DNA from: Mactromeris polynyma
Lineage: Eukaryota > Mollusca > Bivalvia > Venerida > Mactridae
NCBI GenBank assembly: GCA_032209605.1
Contig: JASFXZ010000016.1
Coordinates: 620,001-684,000 of the forward strand
Direction: 5' to 3'
DNA length: 64,000 nucleotides
The position numbers and the translations under genes were made by a program. This document shows, piece by piece, positions 25,001 to 36,300 of the stretch (the first letter of the stretch is position 1; each line of letters starts with the position of its first letter). The notes below the pieces were generated by a model. It was given only the letters and a program-made list of their open reading frames with translations. It did not search any database and was not told where the DNA came from.

Positions 25001-27446
25001 AGTTCAACATGAAATGGGCATGCTGATTTACTTTGACGATTCTGAACTGCTACGTAACAACATTATTTTAGAGCCTCAATGGATTATTCACGCACTTCGC
25101 CATCTCATTAGGGCAAAAGATTTCAGTGAAAAGTATGGTCAGTTAAAGAAGCAATGGGAAGAATTCAATGACACAGGAAAACTAAGCATTGCACTTGCAG
25201 AGAGTATCTGGAAACAAGATCACAAGAACCATTTCTATGAAAACTTCGACCTGTTACTGAAATTCCTAGAAAGGCTTGACATTATTGTCAGGGCATCTGA
25301 GCTGAAAGAAGACGGAAAGACGAAAACACCACTGGATTTTTATTATGTTCCTTGTCTTCTTAAAGAAGTCCCTCCGCAACAACTATTGCAGCCAATCAGA
25401 GCATCAAATAGTGTGAGTACGCCAATTCTATGCTTTAAATTCAGCAACAATTTCCTGCCGCCAGCTATCTTTAACAGAGTAATTGCTCTGTGTTTAGCAA
25501 AATGGCCTATTGCTAGACAAGGAAAGACAAGATTTCTATATTGTGGATGTGCTGTGTTTGAGGTAAAGGAACGTCCAGATGAAGATAGACACAGGCTTCA
25601 AATCTTTTTCAAAAGGTCCAAAGTGGGTATACGAGTAACTCGTTACAGTACAAAGGAAATAACACATACAGATCTTCAAGTGTGTGACAGGGTCAAGCGA
25701 TTCGTTGCCAATGCTATTCGGAAGGAGTTCAAACGTTTTAACAGCACCAACGACGATGACATTGATCCGTTTCGTTATCAACTGCAATGTGGCAAGGAAG
25801 ATGAAAATAATATGCTTGAACAAGGTATGCTGGAATTGGAAAAGGTTAAAGAAGATGTCGATACGGATGCTTTCTGTACCCTGCACGCTACTGGTCCACA
25901 CCAATATGAACCAGTCCAATTGTTGGTGGAATGGTTCAATGATTCGGTAAGGCCAATTCACGACCTGTTTTGAAACACTCGTGCAGTTAGCATATAGTCC
26001 ACAAACTGTGTTTCGTTTAAAGTAACACTAGTGATCATTGAAAATACAATAAAACTGGATTTGAAAGAATTTAATCTTAATTAATCTCTCTTACTCATTA
26101 TATATAATGTACAACAAAAAATGTTAGTTTTCTGATCCTAGTGTTGTGAATGACGTATTTCATGTACTAGATATCTTCTAATTGAATTCTAATTCACTTT
26201 ACGAATCTTATTTAATTTTCAGATTCCAGAACAGCATCGTGTTGAAAAAGAATCTCTACTAGGTAGTGTTTGCTCATATAGATTTCAGACAAAGATGTAT
26301 GATATGTTTTTTAATATTCCTACTCTCATTTTTACATACTTTACGGCCTCCAATATGTATGCTAGGCGGGCGCTAGGATTCAAAAGTTGGTTGACAGATA
26401 TGATTAATTAGTTATTAATTTGATACATTATGCAACTTCATTACCATTATTTTTAGTCAGTTTAAGCAAATTTTAGCGGTCAGATTAGCGTGCGTTTTAA
26501 ATGGCAATGGCTATACGTATTCATAAACGCTAGTCGAGAGCCTATGTACAATATTAATGTTGTTTCCCTTAAGAGTTATTTTATCCAAACAGATGTGTAA
26601 CAGACATCAAAAATCCGTTTGGGACAACATTTCCGGGTAACTCTGTTATTCCCCTATGCCAGGAGTTTAAGCCCTCTATGTCCCGCCGCATCCCTGACAC
26701 GAACAATGATAAGTGCATAATATCGCGGTACTGGCCTTCACTCGCCTTTTCTTTACATTTATCAATATGTAGATCAATGGATTCGCCAACTACCAGAACA
26801 CTTGATGAATCGTGTGGTATCAGAATCTTTGCTGGCGAAGCTTACAGCGGCTATAGGAAAGAACTGGCAATTTTTTATGAGAGATCAACTGGGCGTTAAG
26901 GTACAGGAAAATAAATGTTCAATGTTTACGCCTTACAGTTACATAAGTGAATTCCTGATAATTTGAACAAATGTCTACCACTGCTGACTAGGAATATGGT
27001 GATTATTCCATATCTGCATATCTTTAACATTGGCAATAGTTTTTTTTTTAGTAAAGCAAGTTGTATCTTAACTAGAACGTTTTGTATGTGGTTTTCGTGT
27101 TAATCAGAAAGTTACTTTGAACATCCATTAATTTGAAAATTCAAAAGGAACATACTGTGGTGTTAATCATTTCAGATAAGTGTTACAAATGCCATGGTTA
27201 CGAGATCGAATGTTGCAAATAGATAGTATCAGTTTATTTTCTACCTTTCAGCAAGTCTGTCTTTCACGTCATGAGGAAGAGCACTCTCGAAATGTTAAGA
27301 CACAGATGTTTGAGGCGTTTAAAACTTGGAGTTCAATACAAAGATATGAGGCAACTTGTGGCGCATTAATTAATGAACTGAAGAGGTCGAAAGGGGTCAA
27401 TATAAATTGGGAAGTGGTTAAAAATGCTTTTGAAGGGATGAAATAA
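13097..27446 (+). CDS. Pseudo-caspase / Roc-COR GTPase / Death-domain protein, 16 coding exons, 1094 aa
   Basis: Probable signalling scaffold of the ROCO family. Exons: 13097-13166, 17527-17621, 18005-18145, 18427-18604, 19221-19298, 19609-19688, 20531-20624, 21182-21436, 22957-23147, 23488-23635, 23942-24133, 24335-24444, 24657-25946, 26223-26262, 26773-26900, 27252-27446. All are GT..AG and sum to 3285 nt in frame. Residues ~56-240 follow the caspase p20/p10 fold (RGKAILISN, then DSFVIII, KPKLVYVI and TLRKDFFFFPG), but the catalytic SHG and QACxG motifs and the SWR pocket are absent. Roc begins with P-loop GLFGAGKTS (283-291), followed by an STDGI switch region, a ~110-residue Ser/Asp-rich insert, WDFAGQ (455-460) and THKD (537-540). 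COR occupies about 570-860. The Death domain (about 990-1090) includes WQFFMRDQLGV and ATCGALINELKR. ATG 13097 has a good context (A at -3, G at +4). The exon is open upstream to its acceptor, so further N-terminal exons are possible. Intron 1 carries a transposon-like segment. Confidence 0.88.
13771..13919 (-). pseudogene. Short coding fossil of unknown origin
   Basis: The minus strand gives about 49 residues without a stop, including KRIVDAITDVGKLDA and LYEAQAERELYLFLLN, ending in TAA at 13773-13771 and with a stop just upstream. The composition looks protein-like, and I suspect a transposon-derived gene, but I cannot name the family. Other frames at the same place produce longer but meaningless open frames. 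Confidence 0.35.
14105..14345. repeat. Imperfect direct repeats of (g)aattcatgaattt / gaatttgcgaattt
   Basis: Two adjacent copies of a ~45-bp unit, ttgaatttgcgaatttgtgc then atttgaaatcgcgaatttatgaag, follow shorter degenerate repeats built on aattcatgaa. The gaattYgcgaattt core recalls the core of the foldback element at 10793-11773. It is non-coding. Confidence 0.7.
15540..15791 (+). pseudogene. hAT-family transposase C-terminal (dimerisation domain) fossil
   Basis: In the frame of ATG 15600 the conceptual translation carries VSTATTSERSF, then an in-frame TAA (15594-15596), then MRGLKTYIRSTM, DRLSGLGLLN and VTDIFAQQKDRRL. This order (ATTSERSFS, LK.Y.RSTM, RLSGLALL) is characteristic of the C-terminal dimerisation region of hAT-type transposases and of ZMYM1 or 52-kDa-repressor-like proteins. 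The stop and the lack of an upstream open frame show that it is dead. It is in the same orientation as the host ROCO gene, within intron 1. Confidence 0.75.
17325..17490 (-). mobile_element. tRNA-derived SINE copy in ROCO intron 1
   Basis: The minus strand shows a degenerate A-box region (gtggttacgatatatc) and B box (gagttcgactccc, about 17413-17425), then body sequence ending gtaaccaaggaagcagtc. It belongs to the same family as the copies at 10361, 18225 and 38020. Confidence 0.65.
18225..18365 (-). mobile_element. tRNA-derived SINE copy in ROCO intron 3
   Basis: The minus strand carries gcgcccgacttctaatccga, a B box (gagttcgaatcc) and the body end gtaaccaaggaaggagtg. It sits about 60 bp upstream of the exon at 18427-18604. 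Confidence 0.65.
20790..21000 (-). mobile_element. tRNA-derived SINE, near full length, in ROCO intron 7
   Basis: The minus strand begins with a clear tRNA-like head: tagctcattcggtagagcgc (A box), gtgactgctaatcaag and gtgggtttgaacc (B box). About 130 bp of body follows, ending gctagcattggttctta. A short copy of this 3' end recurs at 37471-37500. The cloverleaf is not maintained well enough to call a functional tRNA. Confidence 0.75.
21561..22345 (+). repeat. Composite bivalve-type interspersed repeat, ~3 degenerate monomers, in ROCO intron 8
   Basis: Repeating phrases cttcacatgctggttaacat, gtgaagttttaagactct / gtaaggttttgtgactct and ggcttatatac occur three times. They end in GACGGACAG-type runs (21680-21700; 22281-22335) and a ccccccc tract (21719-21725). 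I recall this pattern as very common in bivalve genomes. A partial copy lies at 28390-28555. There is no coding content. Confidence 0.7.
22395..22475 (+). mobile_element. SINE / tRNA-like fragment in ROCO intron 8
   Basis: A B-box-like stretch, ccgggttcgactcccagttg (22433-22452), is preceded by a weak tRNA-like region. Only the head is recognisable and the boundaries are approximate. Confidence 0.4.
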
Positions 27447-27879
27447 AGCGGTCTTATATTTGTGAAATATTTATGATGTGTACTCATGTTTGGGTGGTAA
27501 ACTTCTATTTGTAAAAGATATACATGTAAAAGAGAGAACATCTGCGTATATGTAATAATTATAATGTAAGCATTCATTTTAACCTTTTTAAAGGAGTATG
27601 TGTTGTTGTTTTATATATACTTGGATTTTAATTACATGAACTCATTCAACGACATACATGACATGTTAGCATATTAGCATAACTGGCGTACTATATTACA
27701 AGCCTGTTTGTCCAATGTTACATTTACATGAAGTTATTTAGTTAATTTGTATACACACTACGTAGTAAACGTATGTAGAAAGCTGTCTCTGTTGTATGTT
27801 TATCACGACATCTATTATGTTCATGTTCACAATCACAAAGGACACTCTATCTGATACACATGTACAATATTTCTTGGAT
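27447..27879 (+). other. Presumed 3' UTR and flank of the ROCO gene
   Basis: An AATAAA overlaps the stop codon (27442-27447), which is too close to be the main signal. No other perfect signal was noted before the SINE at 27880. No genes were found. Confidence 0.3.
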
Positions 27880-28182
27880 GTGATGTTTGTTTGTATTTGC
27901 GTTTATTTATCGTCGCTACCGATTTCCCATATGGGCGACGCCTCCAGAAGAAGTTAGTCATATTAGATTTTTGGAGGATAGTGCATGATACAGAAGATGC
28001 CCCAGTTCCAGAAGCACCCCTGGTTATTTTACGTGCTCGGTGTAAAGTATCATACACGGGACCTCGGATTTTAAAGTCTCGTCCGAAAGACTGTAAGTAC
28101 GGTCAGTGATGGAGCGGGGAATCGAACCAGCGATCCCTGGATAACAAGTCCAGCGTTTTACCACTGGACCACGGATCCGCTA
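27880..28182 (-). mobile_element. tRNA-derived SINE with conserved central domain (Meta-SINE type)
   Basis: On the minus strand the head reads ggatccgtggtccagtggta (A box) and ggttcgattccccgctcca (B box), with an anticodon-like stem-loop between. The body contains gtctttcggacgagacttta and ccgaggtcccgtgt, then cacgtaaaataaccaggggt, and an A-rich tail (aaataaacgcaaatac). The 'gaggtcccgtgt' core matches my memory of the widespread invertebrate Meta-SINE domain. The acceptor stem does not pair, so it is not a functional tRNA. Confidence 0.8.
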
Positions 28183-28389
28183 CATGTGATGGAGATGCTG
28201 TTGAATATTTGGCACTGATACTATTATTCATGATGCAGTTCAATGAATTTCCATATGTAACTAAGATAAAAATATAGCTTTAATGTTTTTTTTACATAAA
28301 ATTTAATATATGGTCACTGCTACAGTTACGCACAGTCTCGAGTATTGAGAGAACGCCACTGGTGTTGAATGGGGATATATTTAAATAGT

Positions 28390-28555
28390 TATTGGAGATG
28401 GAATTGAAAACCCGCGTGCACAACTTCACATGCAGATATGCATTACTATATGGACATATGAACGACACAAGTTTTGTGGGACAGTTGGACGGACTTGCGG
28501 GTGAACAAGGATAAATCTAAAGTGTCCCCCTACAATTATGTGGGGGGGGGGGGCA
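28390..28555 (+). repeat. Partial copy of the bivalve-type repeat ending in poly-G
   Basis: It contains cacaacttcacatgcagata, cgacacaagttttgtgggac, gttggacggac and a final ggggggggggggg tract followed by cacaaaa. This is the same family as 21561-22345. Confidence 0.65.
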
Positions 28556-30219
28556 CAAAAATACAAAATCAATATTAACTGTAATAGTATATAAAACATC
28601 AAATGGGCATAAGAACATTTAGTTCAGTTCCGGAGTATCTTAATCTGTCAACATCGGAATCTGTCGATGTATATCAGAGTAAAAATTTGGCAAGCAAATA
28701 TTCAAACTAGATATCTCCGAAATAAATATCAGGTCCCGATGTATCTTCTTAGGCACGTCAAATTGAAATGGGCTATTCGAAACTATGTATGACCCGATGA
28801 ATTCAAATGAATGAGGTCCGACTGTAGTTCACACTTATGTTTCGTCATATAATTCTAAACTTATTAAAGGCAACTAAATTTAGAATCAGTAACAGGTTGA
28901 CAGTCACCGTATTGGAGATATATATATATATATAAGTTTGTCTTACACATCTATGTATTCTTATCTTATATATGATATATGACACTGTATAAGTTGGGTT
29001 ATATATATAGCCTCTCTGATAGTGGACAGACTCACTCGTTGTTTAGCTCTACATGTGAATAAATGTTCTGATAAAAAATATTTCTCTCCCTCTCCCCACC
29101 CCCTCTCGCCCCCTCTCGCTCTCTCTCTTCCTCTCCCTCCATATCTCTCTCTCCCTCTCTTTCTCTCTTACTTCAACAGAAATGTCCACACTGAAGTACG
29201 ATAACATAAGATCGTCACATCTAATATTACATGCATTGTGTCTTTTCAATATCTGACGTTAGGACTACGTACACCAATTAAATGTATATTATATAAGCAA
29301 GAATGCAAATCAGTTTGAATGCTGCTAATTGGTTCACTTTCAATAATATGAATCTTTGAATTATCCCATTACCCATGACCTGAAGTCGTCTGTTAAAATT
29401 GCATAAAGTCGTCGCGGTCCAAAGTCGTCATCTCAGTGGATGTTTTACAATGGTACACTAACGTTACTCTACACCGAGAAGATGTTTCACTATATAAAAC
29501 TGTATACACTACATAATCCAATCTGCAAAATTGTATTGGATTAACAAAGTAGCTCGGAACGATCACTGTTCAGACCTTATACACTTTTACTGCCTATTGA
29601 TAGGATCGTGGTACATTGAAAACGATAATTTAGTCAAGTTTGGCCTATTGAACATTAGTATAGGTGTCTGGCCTATATTCATATGATCCGCTTACCGGTA
29701 AGAAACTACACGTTAAAAGTAAGATTAAATCGTTTTACATGAGAAACTAACTATTTCAAGTAAGTAGGTAGGTGATTGTTTATCAGTATGTTTGAATATT
29801 TCTTGTGTTATTGAGTAAACTTCTTCCGTAGCCGTTCAAATGAAAGTAGCTGTAAAAATAGCATAGTATTTCGGACAAATACTTTCGGACAAACGGTTGG
29901 TGTTTAAACAAATGTTCCAGTTTTAGTGCCGGCTAAGAATATCAGGAAATCATAAACTAATCATATCATATCTTGAAACAAAATTATAATATATGTATAT
30001 AATCACATTACGGTATTTACCAGTGGTAATTTCTGGTATTTCCCGTACTGGAAAATACTCTTTAATTTAAGAAAGTGGGAAATACTCCAAATTTCAGCAA
30101 AATTTAGTCTATTATGACCAAAATGTAGAACCATCAGAGTCACTATCATATCATTACAATTCCACACAGGATATTTAGGCTTCATGTTTTACTGTCAGGG
30201 GATCAGAAGTTAAATGTGC
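28556..30219. other. Intergenic; simple repeats only
   Basis: There is an (AT)n tract at 28918-28933 and a pyrimidine-rich tract of C/T runs at 29087-29170 (ctctctccctctctttctct-like). No gene or named element is supported in the rest. Confidence 0.5.
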
Positions 30220-30228
30220 ATTTCACCA

Positions 30229-32214
30229 ACCTAAATACCATAGATGTGCTACTAGTATGGACCATAGAACGAAGTCTCGTTCGTTCACTCGACGATCCGA
30301 GAAACGAAACAGGTGCGCGAGATTAGGAAAACTGCTAGACGTCGCCATTTTGTATTTCATTTCAAAACACAGTTGGACAGTTTTGAAACCATTATTTTCT
30401 TAAAGAAGCTTTCAATGATAAAAAGTTAATATATGTAAAGATCCTTTACTCCAAAAAAAGACCTAAAAGACGTTTTAGGTCTTTGCTCGAATGAAAAGCT
30501 GAATCACGCCTCTGCATTTCGGTCGTAAATTTATTTTTTCGTACAAATCGGACACTTTATTTATTCTTATCAAATGATAAATCCTTGTATTAAGTTAAAG
30601 CACATTAAAAATATTAGGTTACAACATATTCAAGTTTTTTGCATTAACAGCATTCAAGTAATCATAAGTAGCGAATTTACGCTGCACACGCTGAAGCGTA
30701 ATTTCTTCACAAACTCACGTTAAGTTTCCTATCAATTCTCGGATTTTCACAATAAGAACCATAAATATCTAACTTACCCAAATGTAAAAGGCAATCTTTT
30801 AGGACGTCAAATCCTCAAAAAAATGTGTTTAATATTGATAGTTTTTCCAGAAACGGCGATCAAACAATCCAAGATAAAAGAAATTTTCACAACATTATTG
30901 CTTCATAACTATATTTCTAAACTACAACTACAAATAGTTTATTGCATTCAAAACATATTTACATGTTTTATAGCAATTATACAAAAATATTTCTGACAAA
31001 CAAAAGGCATAGATTTTCTGAAGAGCACATGATGTTACAGTGCATGTATACAAACAAAATATCAAAATATGAGCATAGATTATTCAATTTCTAATTAGAT
31101 TGGCGTAGAATATGTATTTGGCCAAATTGGTGAAATAATGTTTGATGTTGCTGTCATGAGATTAGACAATTTCTGTTTCGTGGGCCATGTGTAGTAGTAT
31201 TTTTTTATATATTTTGTAAACAGGTCGGTTATTTCCGCTTCATTTATGGATATTTCATCAAATTCTAATTGTACTACTACACTTCAATGTCAATTAAATA
31301 GTTTAAAAGGCTGCTGTGAAAAACAATCTGTGTTCACATAATCTTAAAATTGTGTAAAGATCAATTAAACAAATGATGTAAATCACGCGAGCATGTCATG
31401 TTTGTGTACACAAGTCGTCTATTTTCCCCAGCACTAGGGTGTGAAAAATAAAAAAAATAGTAGGTCAAATCAATGTATTTATTGTCTGTGTAACAGGGTG
31501 GTGACAGCAATTTAATTCTGAACAAGAATTAACATTAAAAAATGTCGCAAGAGGCAGGTTTAATCTTTGAAATATGAACATTTCTAGATGACTGACATTG
31601 AAACCCGATTGTGTTTATTACAAATTGAGATCACAGACTGATATGACCTAATCATTTCAATTATCAAAGGGACTTATTCTATTAAACAGGAAATAGCAGT
31701 ATGAATTAACACATAACAAAGATCTCCTGGGGTTTTATGACTCTTGTGTTTTTACAGCTGACACCTAGGGCAATTTTCAATTACAGTAGTGACCAGTAGA
31801 ACGAATCTGCCGAGGGCGTGGTTTATGAATTGCAAAACAATGCATCGACCAATCAAATTAATTAAAACACAAGAAAATTCATTTATTACTGTCAATTATC
31901 AATTTATATGAGAACACAGACAGACGTCTAAAATATTTTATGGATTTTAGCGCTATGTGCCATTTTCATAAGACATTCCTTTAAAAGTAACTATATATAA
32001 ACAATATATATTTAATCTGAGTATGAATAACAAAACAGACAGAGTTTCATATTTTATTTTGACAACAATATATTGTTCTTAGACTACTTCTGCCGTTAAC
32101 ATAGTATCGATGCGCCATATCTGGTAAACGTTAACCTGCTCTCGCGAGATTTTATTTGCCACGAGAGTTTACGATATCTGGCCGAGTAGCGCATCTGTGG
32201 TATTTAGGTCTTTG
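30229..32214. mobile_element. 2-kb non-autonomous DNA transposon candidate with terminal inverted repeats
   Basis: The left end acctaaataccatagatgtg is mirrored at the right end by gcgcatctgtggtatttagg (about 25 bp, two or three mismatches). A 9-bp direct repeat atttcacca occurs at 30220-30228 and 32215-32223 and fits a target-site duplication. Both ends carry cgag/ctcgcgaga-type sequence. There is a perfect internal hairpin agacctaaaagacgttttag(gtct) near 30459. No transposase frame is present. A 9-bp duplication would suit a MULE-like element, but the superfamily is not determined. Confidence 0.6.
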
Positions 32215-32399
32215 ATTTCACCATATATATTATCATAGTAGATACTAAAAGCAATTATTTTGAGAGAGTGAATGTTAAGAGCAGAGATTTGTGAATTTGT
32301 TCACTCTTTTGTCTATTATTGGATTTATTATACATGTAGGGCCTACATACATATATTTATAGGCATAAACTTTACAAGTTTATCGCCATTTACAATTTA

Positions 32400-32650
32400 G
32401 TAATGACAAGTACAACAATGGACTGTTTCTTCGTTTGTAGCATACTATTTAGTAAAGAAGTGCCTTTGGCTAGATGCTCTGTGTTTTGTGTCTCTTAATA
32501 ATCCATCTATTAATCTGGTGATTTAATATTCATGTACAACAATGTACTGTTACTTTGTTTCTAGCATACTATTTAGTAAAGAAGTGCCATGGGCTATGCT
32601 CTATATGTTCTGTGTCACCTAATAATCCATCAATAATCTGGTACAGAGAT
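32400..32650. repeat. Tandem duplication, two ~120-bp copies
   Basis: The phrases gtacaacaatg.actgtt, agcatactatttagtaaaga and taataatccat.tataatct occur in the same order in 32410-32527 and 32534-32645, with moderate divergence. Non-coding; nothing else is recognised before the next gene. Confidence 0.8.
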
Positions 32651-33332
32651 GTTATGACCAAACCTAGAGGTTAAACTTATGGTCACAATAGTATATCCCA
32701 CCGTCCTGGGAAATTAGAGTATTTCCCGTCTTTTTGCCAACCCTGATCAAACATCAGCTAGAATAAGTGAACAAAATAAGATAAATTTCATTTACAACAT
32801 GTAATTACAATTTACAAATACTTCAAAGGTAGATATGTTTGATTTTTTGTTCAAATATGTCCAGTTGTAAATATACCTGGTGGTAAAGACCTCATACATA
32901 AATTTGTACTCTACAAGTTACAACACAGCATTGTCTCTTTTCTTACATCTTTCCCCAAAACACAAATACAACTTTTGTCTGATATATTCTATCCTGACCT
33001 ACACGCAAAGTTAGGGCTAGCATAGGACATACCTGTATCAGACTCTTGTTTTGCAGTTCCAGCAAACTTAAGAATAGTGATAATGCAGTGTTTGAGTATA
33101 TCTGTATGAAGGCACCTTTGATAGGGTATTCCATGTACATTTCAAATGACAAACATAGTCCGGTATAGTGGAACGATTTAAATGGGACTAGTTTGGCATT
33201 TTAATCATGATTGGCAGAACATCCAGATAGTTATTATATTTATTTCAGGAGGACTCATTTGAGGATGCTGTGTAGACCATGATATACATCACTGAAGAAA
33301 TTTAGATTTTTGCTGAACCCAACTGTGTAAAA
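32651..33332 (+). other. Upstream flank / 5' UTR of the FG-GAP gene
   Basis: No coding frame. The sequence ttatttcag at 33241-33249 could be the acceptor of a 5' UTR intron just before the start codon at 33333. No promoter motif is assigned. Confidence 0.3.
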
Positions 33333-36300
33333 ATGTCTGTCATTCACAAAATTAGAAGCCCATCTAAGAACCATTTCATTTTATTATTACTCTGTGCTGT
33401 GATTGGTTACTTAATGAGATCACATGATACATATGAACTCCGTCCTGTTTGGAGAAAAAGAGCTGAATACCATCATTTTCAGAACAAAAAGTTTCCTACC
33501 AAATCAGAGCAGCTCCCTTCTCCAGTCATCACGGATTTAGACAGTGATAGTATTAATGACATCATACTGATTACAAATGATCTCAAATTGTGTGTAATGA
33601 CATTGCCTGATGCTGTGAGTCAGGACCAGGATGATAAAACATTGCCACATGTTGAAGTTAAACACAAAATAGTTTTACCTCAAGCTACTAATAAAAGTCA
33701 AGACCAGCCTTCAGGATGGCCGGTTGTCATGGTAACTGGATTTACAGTTCCATATCTTTCCATGATGCAGGTTAGACAACAGGTAATTAGATTGTATCAT
33801 GTTATGACAGTTGTGTCATACTCATAGTCAAAATAAAACATACAACTGTATTTTTTTAATTGCACTTCTTCATTAAACGTTTATGTATCTTTCTAAATAA
33901 CCATTTAATAAGTAAATATGTTATTTCTTACTAAATGACTATCGAGTATCATAAACATTACAGAAATTGAATAGTAATTACAGAAGAATTGTGTTGTATT
34001 CTACAGTTATAGCTGTGCAATGCTGATCACTTTATTAAAGTTATTATATGAAGTTAACTCGTCTTTTTTTACAATTTATCACAACTTTAATCAGTTCAGA
34101 TGACTATTTCCTGAGTTTCTAAGCAGTAGTCATGTCTGATTCAGAGATTGTCAAGAATGCAGAAGAATCTCCTATATGGCAGGATTTGAACCACTGACCA
34201 TGAAATCAGGAGCTTGGCACTGTATCTCTGGGACTTCATGTGTTTGTTTGTATATCTTGATATATTCATGTAATTGTTAAACTTCAAGGTGATTGTGATT
34301 GTGACAGACACTTGGTGGGTGTTCTGTTACTCATCTGACTTGACACTACTCTGGCAGAAACAGTTGTTAGACTTCAAGCAACAGTTAGAAAGTTATTATG
34401 TGAAATCAATGGGTGCCGTAGTTACATCTCATTCTGTCAAGAAATCTGATGAAGGCTTGGTGATAGTTGGTGGTAGTTATGCGCATAAAGAACACCTAGA
34501 AGAAAAGAAGACAGAAGAGAAGCCAGAGACAAAAGATGATTCTGAGCACGCCCAGTATATGTAAGTCACATAGTGTGCTGTATTTAATGTACACGTGTTA
34601 TAGAATGAATGAAAACACTTCCAAAATTGCTGTTGTTTTATTGTGTGTAGAGTAGTGCAAATTTATGGTCAGGGGGATTATTATTAAAAAATGCCTTAGA
34701 TAATTCAGACTGCTTTAAACTGTCTGAGTCTAAGACTCAAGATTTGTAAATATTTGGGCAGGGAGTACAAACGATGCAATACATAGATAAATATTTGGGC
34801 AGAGGTACAAGGGGGGCAAAACATAGATAATTGTTTTAATCTTCTGCTGTGGCCCTCAAACACACGTTGTCAGCCTCAGGAACCCTTATACACCCAACTG
34901 AAAATCTATGATTTGACTGTAAGCATTCTGTAGTGATAGGGATTCAAAATTGTGCAAGTAGTGGTCCTGACCCTAATGACAGCTCATTTTTTTATGAAAA
35001 AACAAGTTTAATGGTGATTCAGGGTCTCTGGACCTATTTTCATTGAATAACCACTGTGCTTGTTATTTTAGAAATGAAACAATAAATGACTCTGAACAAC
35101 ATACAGACCATTCAGTGGAGGAAAATAAGTTCACACATTTCTCAACGATTGCTCTCAGTGCTAAAGATGGTACAACAAGGTGGCATCATTTACCAGGAGA
35201 ATTTGGGGAACAAGAAACCAAAAAAGAAGTATGTTACCATTTATACTGTATATTTTGTGTATGTTTGTCTATCATGTTCCCTACATATACAATTCCATCT
35301 ACATATTAAATCATCTTACTAATATATCAATTTTTGCAATGAACGTACATTAAGCTTATATATTTTATAAGACATATTTCTTTATAATGCCTCATTTTAC
35401 TTACACAAACTTCTTCCTTTTGGCTAGTCAAATATTTTAAGCCTTGTAAGTACAAGAATCACAAAACAAACAGTCTCACTATTGAGAATTGTGCTTGTTT
35501 GTTTAAAGTCAGTTTGTACATCAACATATTTGATTGGCTCTGCAATCTTTAACTCACAATGTTAGTTTTTGAACATTTGAGACAGACTAGTTTGAATTCT
35601 TCTGTGAGTCAGGCTCTGTTATTGTACTTTTGAGTCACATTTCAAACATTCTAATGATCATAAACCATTTGTATTTACATGACGGTTGTAAACAAACTTT
35701 ACGGTGGTCAACCAATAAAAATGTTTAGGAACATATTGACCAGTGGACTTAGCGTACACAATAATTGTACTAACACTAATTTTGAATCCACAGTAGATCT
35801 AATTGGCTGTGTTTAAATCTGCTACATTCTTCAGGTCATGATAACGAGACTATGATGTTACCATCTGTAATTATGATACTCATAATTTATTTTGTGTGAC
35901 AGTGCATCTTGAATATCAAGTCCATAATATGTGATATTCACCAATATTTACTGATATTTACTGGTTTATTAATAGCAACAAGGGAATCCCAATTAGCTTT
36001 CCTTATATGGCGGTCGGTTTCTTGCAAATGCTACAGAAATTGCCATAGACTGTGATATCTTCTCATTTTGTGAAATAAATATGTAAAACTGATGTTAAAT
36101 ATGACATTATGTTTGTAAAGTGAGAATTATCTGATTAGAACAGTCTTCTCATCGGTTAAATATCCTTTTAAGTGTTTCAGGAAGAAATGACAAAAATGTG
36201 TGTAATAAAACAATTACAGCATTTTCAGCTGTGCTTCATGATATTGATATCACATCACAAGATTGACACAATGTTATTGTACCTTCTTCTTTACCAAAAC

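Noticed and set aside
27180..27251. Extending the last ROCO exon upstream to 27180
   Set aside because: The other two frames across 27175-27251 contain stops, and a strong acceptor (cctttcag before 27252) keeps frame with the Death domain.
28117..28188. Functional tRNA gene on the minus strand
   Set aside because: The A and B boxes are good, but the acceptor stem (ggatccg...cgctcca) does not pair and a SINE body follows. It is called as a SINE.
29022..29249. Open frames on both strands over the C/T-rich tract
   Set aside because: Low-complexity pyrimidine repeat; the peptides are only Ser/Pro/Leu or Arg/Glu runs.
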